Shown: positions 40,115 to 54,344 of the stretch, in pieces
How positions within the stretch are numbered: position 1 is the stretch's first letter
Layout of the letters: every line of letters starts with the position of its first letter
DNA from: Berberis thunbergii
Taxonomy: Eukaryota; Streptophyta; Magnoliopsida; Ranunculales; Berberidaceae
DNA: 64,000 nt
Assembly (NCBI GenBank): GCA_003290165.1
Contig: QNQO01000547.1
Span: forward strand, 372,001 to 436,000
Reading direction: 5' to 3'
Translations under genes and position numbers: made by a program
Notes under the pieces: generated by a model
The model's input: only the letters and a program-made list of their open reading frames with translations
Database searches by the model: none
Told to the model about the DNA's origin: nothing

Positions 40115-40387
40115 AGCAAGTACCTGAACAAGGTCATTATATATTCAAACCAAATATATTAGACATTAGAGAACAAGACATGTATCTAACAAAAAAAAAG
40201 ATAACCAGGCAGGTAATGACATGAAAAATCGCAATCCAACATTCAACAAAATCAAATCATTCAACACAACCAAATTAAAAATCATCATTTGCAAAATGAA
40301 ATCAACACACAGTATTTAGCCTTATGCATATAAAAAAGTACCAAACTACATGACTTAAAAATCCAAATGGCCTATAGTTTATTAACT

Positions 40388-41399
40388 TTATGCATCCCTT
40401 TGTGCCCAAGTGATCCAATCAAGTCTTTGGTCTGGACTCATCTTCAAGAAGGTGTCTTGCTTTGTTTTAGTATTAAGAAAACTAATCGCAAAAAACTGAG
40501 CAGCATTATTCAATCCTGGGGTCTCTTGAATAGCAATCCAACATTCGTTGTTTGTTGATTCTCTCTTCTCCATTATGCCACAAATTGTTTTAAAACTGGT
40601 GACAATTTCACCAAAGCCACTTGATATGTTTTCCAGAATTGCAGCTTGAGTAGCTACCCCTTTTGAGTTGCTACTTTGTTCATAATCAGCTCTACTTCTT
40701 TTGCCATGAGCTCTGCTTTGTGGTGCATCATTTGCATTTTCAGTTTGCACAAATGCATTGATGTCTTGATCAAAGACCAAGTCATCCATGCCACCAAATT
40801 CCCAAGATTCATTTCCTTCTTCATCATATGTTGTTGCATCTGTATCATCACCTAGACCTATTGACCCCATCCCAGTTGCAGTTCCATTACCAACTGCAAT
40901 CTTCAAATCCTCATAGTCTGCAAAAGTTTCTGACTGAAAGTGCGCATGCGCTGGATGTGACTGAAAAAAATATTCAAAATATAAAGAAAGTTAATATGTT
41001 AAAGAGTCAAAAAAATTAAGCTGTAAAATAGAATAAAAGTTCAAGATATTTAACCCACCTTCAAATAGTCTGCCCATACTTCATCAGGCGCAGTGAATCT
41101 CTTGTGATCGGGTCCCATCCAAACCCAGAATTGTGGCGCATAAGCTGAGAGTAATTGCTGTATTGCTTCTTAAACCATTTCACTCGGCTTTGATACTGGC
41201 TATAAGTTATCTCCTTACTAATTTTCTCCTTAAGTTTTGGAAGTAACTTTGCCTCTATGGTTGTTTTACTTATAACACCATTAATATCCCTGAACCCAAG
41301 CATGGCGCCTTCAACCATGAGCTGGAGCAAAGCATTGCTCTCTTCCGCGGTCCAAGTTTTATAATCTTTTCGTTTACCGTTACCTTGTGAATCTCCCAT
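40388..41399 (-). pseudogene. Harbinger ORF1, Myb/SANT-like DNA-binding protein (frameshifted)
   Basis: Exon 1 is 41399-41059 and exon 2 is 40960-40388. Exon 1 carries a Myb/SANT-like trihelix domain (KTWTAEESNALLQLMVEG, YSQYQSRVKWFKKQYSNYSQ, SGFGWDPIT). After DPIT the frame slips: the expected continuation FTAPDEVWADYLK is present, but in the next frame. The exon is 341 nt, one short of what phase-0 splicing to SHPAHAHFQSETFADYEDL needs. Exon 2 continues the partner's C-terminal region to a stop at 40388. In active elements ORF1 binds the subterminal repeats and recruits the transposase. The one-base loss, near 41098-41104, would truncate the protein after the Myb domain. Confidence 0.82.
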
Positions 41400-42267
41400 C
41401 TATATATTACAACAAGTATTTTATGAAAGCTATATATCTAACATAATACTGGTACAAACTGTACATATTGGAAAGTAATTCGAACAAAATCTTTTTTATG
41501 AAATATTTCATTACTTTGAGATCCGGATTTTGTGAACTAACTGTGACAATAGGTACACAAGATGAGGTTGGTTGTCTTGTAGTTGATTCTGCGCTGTTCT
41601 GCCATCCATGTCGGTTGTTGTGAATGTGAAAATGTTAATGTGAATGTGAATTTGAACTTGATTTATATGGTCCCTGGAAAGTATTCCTAGTTTGGAAAAT
41701 GAGGTTTCTAGTATGGCTACTGTGACTGGTGAATTGCTTTCTATGATGTTATTTGCTTTCTGTTTCCTAAATCATTAAATAGCCATAAACAAACACAGGT
41801 AACATATAGAAACAGTGAACATGCATAGAAATATAGAAATAGAAACAGTGAACATGCATAGAAATAGAAATAAGTAACTATCTTGCAGTATGGAAAGAGT
41901 TGCTCAAAGAGAATAGAGGATTCTTTAAGACTTACCATCCTGCCATTCCTCCAAAGCCTTTCAGTTGTAAGACCAATAAACCTTTGATTTCATCTTCTAC
42001 TTTTGAGTTTTATAAATGTATTTCGATGGCTTAATTTGTTGCAACTTGCTTGCAACATATAATAACTATGGTGTTGAACTCTTTGTAATTAAACTTTCAC
42101 CAAATCTAGTTCCAAGTTTGCTTTGCCAATTCATATGCTCTGATTGTTTTAATTCCTCGAATTTGATTTGAATTTAAGCTAGTGCCATGTCTAGATTTAA
42201 GTTTGTAAATTTTAATTTCTAATATATTGATTTGCTGATTATCTCTCTAGTTGTGTGGTTGTGTTAA
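41400..42267. other. Harbinger internal non-coding region
   Basis: This lies between the ORF1 start and the HSP70 fragment. A short tandem duplication at about 41809-41870 repeats gaaacagtgaacatgcatag. Nothing coding is recognised; it presumably holds the ORF1 promoter and leader. Confidence 0.45.
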
Positions 42268-43671
<1,404 letters not shown>

Positions 43672-44004
43672 ACAATACACCCCCCTAAGTACAAATATCA
43701 ATTAATTAACCATATACACAAGGAGACACAAATCAACCACCTACAAGTCCTCATCTCAAACTTAAATTCCATATTTTGAAATCGAACACCAATTAAATCA
43801 ATACGTAAACATTCAATTAATCAACAACTTTTCATTAATCAATCACAAATAAATTTCCCATTTAAAGTTGGACAATTTTTTTTTTTTAATAAGAGGTAGC
43901 ATAGATTAAATAATATTACATAATGCCCAAATTATTTGTAAGTCAAGTGTAAAGTTGACTTATGATATACTATAATGCTCAAATATGCGTAACAGATAAA
44001 TTCA

Positions 44005-45155
44005 AACTCAAAACGAAAAAATGTAAAATAGGACAATATTTGACAAATTTAAACTCCCAATTGAGATTGATTATCAAGTTTATCAAAACACAAAAATTGT
44101 ATTACTATGAGTTATCTAATAAACACAACTTGAATCACTTGAAAATGTTTTGAAATTAGCAAGTTATTATCATTTTACTAAAGTCGCACAAATATGTCTT
44201 GCAATGAAAGCGGGATAGTATTTTTGACTTTCGGGCAACTTATGTACTTGATAAATATCGATTATCAAATTAATCAAAACACAAAAGTTGTAGTACTCTA
44301 AGGTATCCAATAAACACAACTTGAATCAATTGAAAACATTTTGAAATGAGTAAGTTATTGTCATTTTATTAAAGTCGCTCAAATCTGTCCGAAAAATTAA
44401 AATGGGATAATATTTCTGACTTTCGGCCAACTTATGTGCTCGATCGAGACCGATTCTCAAGTTGATCAAAACACAAAAGTTGTAGTACTTCTGAGTTATA
44501 TAATAAACACAACTTGAATAACTTCAAAATGTTTTGAAATAAGTAAGTCATGGTCATTTTACTAAAGTCGCGCAATCTGTTTGAAAAAATTTCTATTCGC
44601 AGAGGGTACCACGGAGTATATCTGAGATACCCCGCATTGTACAATGCCAGCAAGAAATTTTTTTCTATTTGCATTGTGAAATGCAGGAATGTGAACAAGA
44701 AAAAAAATTTCATGTTCTCATTGTGCAATGCGGGGTATCCCAGATATCCCGCAGTGCACTTTGCGAACATAAATTTTTTGGATAGATTGCGCGAATTTAA
44801 TAAAATGACCATAACTTGCTCATTTCAAAACATTTTCAAGTGATTCAAGTTGTGTTTATTAGATAACTCAAAGTACTACAACTTTTGTATTTTGATCAAC
44901 TTGAGAATGGTCGATCAAGTACACAAGTTGGCCAAAAGTCAGGAATACTATTCCGTTTTCATTGCAAAACAAACAAATTTGTGCGACTTTAGTAAAATGA
45001 TCATAACTTGCTTATTTCAAAACATTTCAAGTTGTGTTTATTTGATAATTCAGAGTACCACAACTTTTGTGTTTTGATCAACTTGAGAATCGATCTCAAT
45101 TGAGGGTTTAAATTGGTCAAAAGTTACCATGTTTTGCGTTTTTTCGTTTTGAGAA
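44005..45155. repeat. 1.15-kb imperfect palindrome with tandem subunits in each arm
   Basis: The outer ends ctcaaaacgaaaaaatg (about 44007) and gcgttttttcgttttgag (to about 45154) are inverse. Each arm contains units of about 150-180 bp built from the same string of words: ttgatcaaaacacaaaagtt, gtactacaac/gttgtagtac, aaacacaacttgaatcactt, aaaatgttttgaaat, ttactaaagtcgcgcaa. Three units are in the left arm and two, inverted, in the right. The centre (about 44600-44760) has a GC-richer hairpin, gagataccccgcattgta against gtgcaatgcggggtatcc. The element is non-coding; the ORFs on both strands simply mirror each other. It could be a foldback-type or long-TIR element. No target duplication was found. 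Confidence 0.8.
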
Positions 45156-45938
45156 TCGGTCTTAATTGAGGGTTTTTTCGTTATGCATATTTATTGAGTT
45201 TAAGTTTAAAGGTTTCGACTTTGAGAGTTTTTGAGGGAGATTTACAAGTGATTTGAGTGTGGAGAGAGATTTAGAAGATATTTGCAAAAAGATTTCGAAT
45301 GGGAGAGGGATGAACCATTGTCGATTTGAATGGTGAGAGGAAATTTTTTTTTTTTTTGTTTATATAGGTGGTGTGAGAAAATAAGTAGGTGGTGTGAGAT
45401 AGTAAAATGATGCGAGAGAGGAAATAGTGGTGTAGTGTAGTCGCTGCCATAAGAATATTAAAGTGGAGTCAAACGAAAACCTTGTCAAGTAACAAAGAGA
45501 AGTTATAAATACGAGACCTTTATCGTCCACCCCAAAATTAAAAAAACAATGGAAATTGCTTTCTCGTATCGATACTTGTAGAACCATAGACTCCAAGATT
45601 TAGCTTCTATATTGTTTTTATCTAAACAATCGAGATTATTCATATTCCTGTCTCTTGTTTATTGCCAGTTTTGATCTCATTTGTGTGGTTTTATGCTTTT
45701 GGTACACCAACGATTGCGGTTGCTCATACAACATTGTGAAGGATCCAATTTGGGGTGGTACATAGCAATCCATTTTCCAACGTCAACTCTACTCTCTTCA
45801 GCCAGTCCCCTGGCATTTCATTTCGTCTTCGTTTCCATAAAAATGTTAGAAAAACCCAAACCACAAAACCCCTAAAAAAAACCATGAAATCAACCCCAAT
45901 CTCTCATCAAGATTCAACCTTTAACCCAAAAACCCCAA
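45156..45938 (+). promoter_or_regulatory. Upstream region of the ankyrin-BTB gene
   Basis: This is the sequence between the palindrome and the ATG at 45939. A T run (ttttttttttttt) lies at about 45344-45358. ATGs upstream of 45939 in other frames (45681, 45755, 45844, 45882) would act as upstream ORFs if transcribed. No clear TATA box is called. Confidence 0.3.
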
Positions 45939-48900
45939 ATGCAGCGAACACCAAAGCCATGGATCGACCCAGAGCTCGACGGGATCGATCTCGACCCAGA
46001 AGACTTCGGCAAGTCAGTGGCACTCAAGAAGGTCCCAGCAGGGGACATCTTTTCGGCGTCACGAGCTGGAGACGTCGAGCGGCTGCAGTATCTGATCGAT
46101 TCTGGGGTCAATGTGAATGCTAGGGATCAGTGGGATTCTGTGGCGCTTTACTATGCGTGCTTGGCGGGGCATTTGGATGCTGCCAGGATGCTTCTGAGGA
46201 ATGGGGCAATTTGCTCTGAGCTTACCTTTGATGGGGATCGGTGCCACTATGCTGCGTTGAATTTGAAAGTGAGGAAGTTGTTGAAGGCGTTTGAGGCGAG
46301 ACCCCCGCCTCTGGCGCCGCTGCAGGGGGCCTTGAGAGATACTTTCTTAGGGTGCAGGGCAAATCGGGCTTATTTGGAGGAATCGGATTTGGGTAAAGTT
46401 TTGATCTTGAAGTTTTTGTTTTTTGAAATTCAAGTTTTTTAGTGTAATTTGTTATACCCATTGTGTTGAAATTGACTAAAATGATGAAAAATGTGAGACA
46501 TTGGAAGATATTAACTTAAAAGGACTGCATCAAAGTTGGATTTTCTAATTTTTCGTTTTTTTTGGGAATTATTTTCTTGTGTATGTGTGTGGGGGGGTTA
46601 GGCAGACCTTGACCAGTTTATTAACTTAAAAGGATGCAATAGGAGGGGGGCATAGTGAGCTTGACTCCTGTTCAATAACCAAACATCCTAAGTACAAAAA
46701 CTAATGCATGCATGACCAAAGATGCTCTTGTACTTGAGCTCCCAAAAAAACACAACACTGGAATCTTTTGTCATATTTAGCATCAGCCATCTAGTGATGA
46801 TTCTTTACATCTATAATGTAGTTCACTCGGAAAGAGATAAGATTTTTTCATTGACTGGGTGGAGATCTTCATGGTTGCTAGCAAGGGCATAGTCAACCTT
46901 TCCGTGTTAGAAAATGGACTTGGGAAAACTAATTCATGCTTTTTTGGGTGATTTGGAGTGAAAGAAAGAACTCGATATTTAGGAATGTTCAATAGTCTGG
47001 AGATAGTTTTGTGGATTGATACCAAATTAACTCTGTGGATGCGGGCTTGGAACGGGGATAGGTTCAGAAAAATTAACTTAACTTCTGTGATTGTATGTTT
47101 AGCCGGGGCTCTTTTGTACCTTACAACTTATCACGATGTATACTTTTGGTCGGAGTGGTCATGGTCTTTTCCCCCCTGATCCCTGCCTTTTCCCTTTTCA
47201 GTTATAACACAATACAATTTGTTGTTCTGATAAAAGAAAAGAGAGTTTTTCTTTTTAGGTGTTTAGAGGAAAATCTTAAGTCACTAGGCGATTAATGTGG
47301 ACTTATCTTTTGGAAGAGCATAAATAATATTATTTTTTGTCAATTACGTATAACAACTGACAACCGTTGTAATTGAAGTCTGGAAAATGTGCTACCAGTT
47401 GTGTCCTTAGACAGAGTCTCTTGTCTTCGCTGATATTCCTCTGATATCTGCCAATGATCAGATTCTTTTGGACGACCCCATTCCCTTTGTACCTATTCTG
47501 ATTTAGAGCTCCCCCCATGCGCATATAGACGGGATGCTTCTGTTATTGCTGGGGTTGATCATCATCCTGAATGTGTCCATCTTTAATTTTTTAAACTGCC
47601 TCTGGAGTTTGATATGATTAGTTTTTCTTTGTAAGCTCTTGCGAAGATCCTTTAATCATGGATTATGGAGGTGGTGTAACTTGCATTCTAGTGATTATCA
47701 TGGTGGTACGAGGGTGTAGTTGGGTATGTGGAGGAGGGACTACAGTGGAATACATAAGCATGTGGAGTAAGCCCACATCTTAGTGAAATGAGATATGGAG
47801 TGTTGAAGGCATGTGGAGTATTTGAGTCAAGTAGAGTTTAGTGCAAACGAGTGCGGTTCTAAGTGTTGAAGGCACGTGAAGCACTTGAGACAAGTTGACT
47901 GTGCCAAAAGCACATGATGTGGAATGGAATGCCCGAGGCATCAATGGTTATAGTTTAGTGGGGAGTGTTGTTGCCAAAGCATATGCAGCAAGGATGCACA
48001 GACTTGGACGCGGACTCGGACACGGATACGACACGGCGACTCGACAATTTTCAAAAAAATAGGACTCGACGACACGGTTAAACTTAATTTTTTAATGTAT
48101 ATTTTTTTTAACTCATAATAACATAAGATCATAAATAAATTAATAATACTATTAAACAATCCAAACATATCAATAAAACATTCAAATTCATTAATTCAAA
48201 TTTACAAATGCATCATAAAATCAAGCTCAACTGCTCAAGTCACACTCATAGTCATAAAGCATAAGCAATATAATTTCATTAACTTGATAATGTAAATAAA
48301 ATGTAAATTGATAATTTCAAAAACTCATCAGTGAGGCGGTTACATCTCTTCTTCTTCATCAACTAGCGGATCAATTGTCGCATTTTCTTCATTCAACAGC
48401 ACAGCCTCTAGCTCAGGTTCATCAAGTGAAAGACTGACAATCTCAAGCATTTCAGTAGCATCCAAATCCAATGAATCAATAGTATCTCCTGCGATATCCC
48501 ACATCCTTGTCTCACCTTCTTTGTACTATTGTTTTCTTCTTGACAAAAGACGAAGGTTGGAATGCACATACACTAAATCTTCAGCTCGTTGTGGGGTCAA
48601 TTTGTTCTTTTTTAATGAGTGGATGTTGTTATACGTGCTCCAATTCCTCTCACAACATGAGGAAGAACAAAGTTGCCAAAGTAACTTCAAAGCAATATTC
48701 AGGAGTAATGGTGCACAGGTACCATGAGAAATCCACCACACATCAGGTTCTAGGTATGCTCTATTCTGTAGAGCATCACCTTTTGCAAACTGTCCAGTAC
48801 CCGTTGAAAACCTAGCATACTCTGTAATAACCAATCTTCTTTCTTCAATATTAGGAAAGTATCTCTTGAAACACTTATCTCTCTCCTTTGTAGTCTCAGG

Positions 48901-51900
48901 ATCTCTGTGTGGTGAAATACGATTAGAATCCTCTTCAAGCCGCCATTCTCTGCTATAATACCTATATATAAGCAATGTCAATTACAAATAATATATAAAC
49001 ATTAAGTGCATAACTCATGAATTCATTAAGTAGAATACAAAGTTAAAAACAATGTAATTATTTACCTTAGATTCAAGGAATGTGCTAAGCAATGCAGTGG
49101 TGTATTGTTTTTCTCCCATCGATTATCTGATGCACCACTGAAAAAAACTCTGACTCCTCACTATTTTCCTTTCCTTCATGGCGGCAAATAACTTGTTTCA
49201 CTTTCTCAATCATAACATCCCACATCTCATACACCAAGTGAAGACAAGACTTATCTGTATCAGCTCTCCGCAACATTGAATAAATATGCTCTGTGAAATG
49301 AAGTACATATTCCACTTTGTCCCACTACATGTCATCCAATAGTTTTCCTTTCACAATCCGTGCTTTCTCAACATCATCTTCCCTATAGGCATCCCACTGA
49401 TCTCCAATCACCATACTCTGGATGCTACTTTTAATGTCTTTCAACCTCTTGAGCATAATTATACTTGAAGCGTGTCTCTGCTATGGAAAACAACTTCAAT
49501 TTCGAATGCTCATTAAACATATGCAACCTCATGGAATGGTTCATGATAAAGTTCTTGATCAGTACCCTATCCCCTAACAACATCAATAATCCAACTACAC
49601 AAACTGTAGGCCTTTTCATTTGCAGGCGTGTTCTTTGGAGCGCATATGTTTTTCAAGGCAAGGTTGAGAGTGTGGACTACACAAGGTGTCCAAAAATCCT
49701 CGGGATACTGGCTCTCAACAAGTAAACCTGTAGCCTTACAAACTGGAGCATTGTCGGTTATAACTTGAACCACATTACGTGGCCCAACGTCACGTACGAC
49801 TTCCTTGATCAAATCAGCAATAAAAAACTTGTTTTTGTATTCCCCTTCACAGTTCACAGCCTTCAAGAACATTGGACCACCCTCATTAATCACTATGAAA
49901 TTAATGAGAGGCCTTCTTTGAGAATCAGTCCACCCATCACAAACAATGGTTGCTCCTTTAGTAACCCATGTGAACTTTGTTGCAACCTTTGAATGTTGCC
50001 CCTTTCATTTTGAAGCAATGTCGTCCTCAATGCATTATACCTAGGGATCTTGTAACCACTAATGAACTTTACTTTATTCGTTGCATAGGTGAAAGCCTTC
50101 TGAAAATACGGATTCCTTGCAAGGTTGAATGACAATGTAGCTGAATAGAACACCCTTGCAATCAAAGCATCCAACTCTTGTCGCTCACTCGTATTGAAAG
50201 CATTTGCAATAGGATTATTAGTGGCTCTTCTCTTCCTTTGTTCATTGTATGAAACTGAATGACCAACCCCCCCACTACTTGAACTCGGGTTTGGGTGACT
50301 ACTTGAGCCCACTGAAGGAGGTAAAGGAACACTTCGCACCCTTGAACTTTCTGCTCTCAATGCAGTTTCAGCAACAAATTGTCGCACCTCTCTAAGTTGT
50401 ATGGGGGAGTTTTTGGCACAAATAGCTATCCCACGGTCTGTTATCTTCAACAAGTGGTCATTCAATCTAGTAAGAGACCCCGTATACTCTTTCTGACAAA
50501 AGTTACACCTCCATCTAAGGTTTTCCCCACCTTCACTTGGGCTTCTTATTATTGTCACATGCTTCCAAAGATCATCTTCAGTTACTTGGCCTAAAACTAG
50601 TTTTAGTTTCTTATTTAGTTTTCAGCCAATAGGTGCAAGCTCAAATATGGGGTATTTGAAGTATTTCATGCATGCTTTCATATATATGCAGAAAAAGAAA
50701 AGAGAAAAAACCAGGAAAAAAAGGAATCGCAGGAAAAAAAGAAAAAGGAAACGAAATACAAAAAAAGGAAATCGCAACAAAAACAAGAATCACAAGAAAA
50801 AAAATCGCAGGATCGATCGATCACAGGAATCGATTGATCACAGGAATCGATCGATCACAGGAATTGATCGATCGCAAAAATTGCAGGAAAAAATAACAAA
50901 GAAAATAGCAGGAAAAAAATAAAAACGAAATCGATCGATCGAAGGTACCTGGTGTTGATGAGGACGCCATAGATCCTGTCGATCAATCTATCCCTCTCTG
51001 TCGAAACCAATTTCTCCTCTCTGTCAATATCGATCTCTTCGTGTCAGTCGAAATCGATCGATCGATTATTTGTTTTGAGATCTCTCTACCTCCGTCTCTC
51101 GATCTCTCTACCTCCCTCTCTCGATTCTCTGTGTGAAGGATCGATTCTCTGTTTGTGGAAGTTAGCAGTTAGGGTTTGGGTTTGCCTTTGGCTTTGCGGG
51201 AGGAAGGATCATCTGATTTATTTGCAAAATTTAAAGTCAACGAATTTTGACTATGTTTGAACCGTGTCTGGCCGAGTCTGGACCGTATCCAGGCCATGTC
51301 CAAACCAGTCAACAAATTTTGATCGTTGATCCCATGTCCAATACGTGTCCAGCGCGTGATACAAAGGTTTTCCAAAGAGTCGGTGCATCCTTGATATGCA
51401 GTGAGAAGCCATTGAATTGTTTATATGAGTTTGACATCTAATGGATATGAGGTTACACACGAGAGTATAGAAAGGGTTGTGAATTGAGTGGTGTTATCTG
51501 CATAAATATGAAGTTCATAAGTAATAGGGTCTCCATTCATATGTGGTTGTAGTCTTCTCGATATAGCGTGAGCTGAAAGTTGAACCTTCCAATGCTAGGT
51601 ATAGTGATAAATATCTCTTTACATTTTCATTTTGATCTTATTTTCTTTTAATGAAATATTCTGTTCTAGTTGAGACAGTATTTCTTGTTGCAATATGTAT
51701 GTGATACTTTTCCTTTTAATTATTTAAATATCTGTTTGGGCTGATGGTTGGCGTGGGCACATGAACAGGTCATTTATTAAGTGATGAATCCAATTCCAGT
51801 CACTTCCCTCCAGATGTGACTTTCATTGTGCAAGGTAAACCGATTGAAGCTCACAGAGTCATCTTAAGTGCTCGTTCACCGTATTTTAAGAGGAAATTTG

Positions 51901-53688
51901 AGGAGGATTGGAGAGATCGTAGGGAAGTGAGGCTTCCAAGGGAAAAATTATCATACCGTGCTCTTTACAGTCTCATTCATTTCTTTTATTCTGACAGACT
52001 CGAGATTGCTGTAGACGACATGGAAGACCTTGTAAGAATTTGTAAAGTTTGTAAATGTGAAGGATTGCAGGAAATCCTTCAGAAAGAGTTGATTCATCAA
52101 AAATATGCGGAGCACAAGTCGTTAAGAGAAATTGATAACTCCCAGAAACGATTTATTTTACAGGGATTATCCCTTCCAGAGCAAGACCGGCTTCCTGTTG
52201 CCTTATACCAAATCCTTCAAGCTTCCCTTGCAAAGTCTAGTTGCTTTGATAATCTCAATAAAGTAGTATCTGGTGTTGGTGAAATGCAGTTGAGTGATTC
52301 CAATGAGGACTTTGCGGATATTTGCATAAAAGTGGACAATAAGATTTTCCGAAGTCACCAGGTAATTTTGGCATCACGTTCAGAATATTTCAGAGCAAGG
52401 TGTTCTCGTATGGATGATTTTCTAGAGGGAACAGATGGGGTTTTTCGTTCTACACTGCCTGTACTTGAAGAACACGATTTAAGCATTGAAGCATTTGAGA
52501 AGATGATAGAGTATATGTAAGTATTTTATTTAAAGATATAGTGCGTATTGAGTAGACAATTCAATAACCCATCTTAAAAATTTATAAACACACTAATTTA
52601 AATCCAAAGTATTCATTCACCTAAGCAAATAGAATATGTGTCGGACTTGTTCGTATAGCGTGAATGCTATATCTTGTCAAGTCTAAATAATTGATAGTGG
52701 TGAGCCGTAGCTAAATCAATGCAGAAGTCGAGTCCGATAAAATTTTACTTTGAACTTTTGTTGAATCTTTCTTGTTGAATTCAGGTACACTGATGGTCTG
52801 AAAGATATAGATCCAGATCAGGTATGATATGGACGACCCGAAACACTTAGAATTCATTTTCTTGTCATCTTGTATCCTTTATTTTTTATTGATAGTAGTT
52901 CTTTCATGGTGTTGAGCAGGCAGAACAAATTTTTGATGCTGCTTCAAGGTATTTGTTGTTCCCTCTTAAGCGCGCTGTGGCTGATGTGCTCTTGCTACAC
53001 TTGGAAATGGTCTCACCTGCAGAGTTGTGCCATTGGCTGGTATTATCTGACATGTATGGCTTATCCTCCTTGTTCTTCTTCAATTTCTGTAATGAAATAC
53101 TAATCTCTTTATGAAATACTGGAATATCTAATATTCTATTCAACAATTTTTTTTTAAAACAAACTATGATGCAGCATTTGAATCCTTAAGTACACCATTT
53201 TTTTTATTTACAGTTATCAAAATGAAACATAAAAGGGGGACTAAAAGTAGTTTTATGAATCCCAACTCTCAGTAATACTTATTCCTGAAGTTTTTGGGTT
53301 GTTTATGAGGTTGTTGGTCTGTTCTGGTTCTGTTTGCAGATATGGTGTTTTGAAGATTAGAGAATACTGCCTTGATGTAATTGCTTGCAACTTTGAGACA
53401 TTTGCTGACACTCGTGAGTTTCGGGCGATGCTTCTTACACTTCCCCCGCCTTCTGGAGATTCCTCGCTCCGAACCACTATGCCAAGTGCTCCAGGTGCTG
53501 GTGTTAGTGCTGACCAGGCAAATCTTCTTGATGATCTTCGAGAAAAGTGGCTGGAGGCTGAAGCTGATGAACTTGATAAAAGAGATGAGAGTGCAATCCA
53601 ATTCGATAAACGGTTGGAGATGCTTATGGTTGTAGCAGAGCGAGAACGTAGTGAGGATTGCCATGATGATGGAGGATTTAACCCATAA
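45939..53688 (+). CDS. Ankyrin-repeat and double BTB/POZ protein (At2g04740 type)
   Basis: Five exons close in frame: 45939-46392, 51769-52516, 52785-52821, 52920-53053 and 53340-53688 (TAA), giving 573 residues. The start [20 protein letters not shown] begins the conserved N-terminus. Ankyrin repeats follow ([40 protein letters not shown]), then a first BTB/POZ domain ([29 protein letters not shown]), a second ([30 protein letters not shown]) with a BACK-like extension (AAELCHWL-like [12 protein letters not shown]), and an acidic coiled tail ([20 protein letters not shown]). BTB proteins of this kind are usually substrate adaptors for CUL3 ubiquitin ligases. The substrate is unknown, so that role is inference from the family. 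Intron 1 is 5.4 kb because a hAT element lies in it; the other introns are short. The gene converges on the fimbrin gene. Confidence 0.93.
46393..47980. other. BTB gene intron 1, 5' part
   Basis: No exon is recognised. From about 47690 the words atgtggagtaagcccacatc, gaaggcatgtggagtatttg and gaaggcacgtgaagcacttg repeat. With the sequence resuming after the hAT element (51402-51600), this looks like one older repeat, perhaps an LTR fragment, split by the insertion. Its class is unproven. Confidence 0.4.
48526..50590 (-). pseudogene. hAT transposase (BED finger, DUF659, dimerisation domain), broken
   Basis: The order on the minus strand is: a BED zinc finger ([20 protein letters not shown] then DHLLK), the DUF659 core ([90 protein letters not shown]), and the hAT C-terminal dimerisation motif ([60 protein letters not shown]). 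At least two frame changes are needed, near 49960 (within the DGWTDSQ-type stretch) and near 49570. The reading after that is fragmentary to about 49080. The protein cannot be made from this copy as it stands. Confidence 0.88.
50780..51065. repeat. ATCGATCG-rich low-complexity tract
   Basis: gatcgatcgatcacaggaat-type units repeat several times at 50810-50880, and atcgatcgatcg recurs to 51065 with CT-rich words. The tract is inside the hAT element near its right end. It is palindromic at short scale and explains the Lys/Arg-rich spurious ORFs. Confidence 0.75.
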
Positions 53689-54344
53689 AACAACATAAAT
53701 AGTGGTGGAAAAAAAGAAAATTTTGTGAAATGTAAATATCAAGTTTTGTCATGTTTTACAGTATTGGCAACATTCATGGTGAAGTAGGATAGACCGATAG
53801 AGGATGATTGTTTTTAACAGTTTTATGTGCGACATGTTGTTCATTGTGATTGTACCATCATACTTTCGGGAGTTGTTTATGTGCCATTTATTTAACATAA
53901 ATTTTATTTATTTGCATTTATTTGTTTATTTTAAATTTAATCAATCCATAGCCCTCTTTTCCTGTATTTAGTGTACTCATTAGACAATCTCAACAAAGGA
54001 GAAATACATGCGACACTGCAACAGTATTATACTTTGACGGTGAAGATAAAAACGCACGAGGGTTTCATTCTCTCACACGCAGACCAATTGCCTAATGAGG
54101 AACTTTTGTACACCATTACAATTTTTTTAGAACAAGTAACTTTAAACTTAACACAGATTTATTCGATCAAGCAGAAAGAAAACTCCTGAAGAACCTTTTA
54201 CTTGGTGGTAGAGGAAATATTGACATAACAACAATGAATTCTCATCTATTGATTACAATTGATACAAATTTTGATTTCTTTTCGTTTTCTTTTTTCCTAT
54301 TGCGATCATAAATAAAATTTTGTACAGGCATCAGACAGCTCTGA
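53689..54344. other. Shared 3' flank of the BTB and fimbrin genes
   Basis: 656 bp separate the two convergent stop codons. It must hold both 3' UTRs and both polyadenylation sites. AT-rich words (ttttatttatttgcatttat near 53905, aataaa near 54310) are candidate signals. No coding sequence is seen. Confidence 0.5.

Larger units (their letters stand above)
47989..51393 (-). mobile_element. hAT transposon with perfect 8-bp target duplication
   Basis: The terminal inverted repeats are CAAGGATGCACAGACTTGG at 47989 and, inverted, CAAGGATGCACCGACTCTTTG ending at 51393 (11 of the first 11 bases identical). They are flanked by ATATGCAG at 47981-47988 and an identical ATATGCAG at 51394-51401. Both features define hAT. 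The 3405-bp body carries a broken transposase on the minus strand. The exact target duplication suggests a fairly recent insertion in intron 1 of the BTB gene, antisense to it. A GATC/ATCGATCG-rich tract lies between the transposase and the right end. Confidence 0.94.

Noticed and set aside
44432..44843. Two ORFs of about 100-126 residues on opposite strands
   Set aside because: They are near-copies of each other caused by the palindrome and resemble no protein.
50647..50922. Lys/Arg-rich ORFs
   Set aside because: Low-complexity AAAAAG and GATC repeats inside the hAT element; no conserved domain.
53269..53742. 157- and 147-residue minus-strand ORFs
   Set aside because: They are antisense to the last BTB exon.
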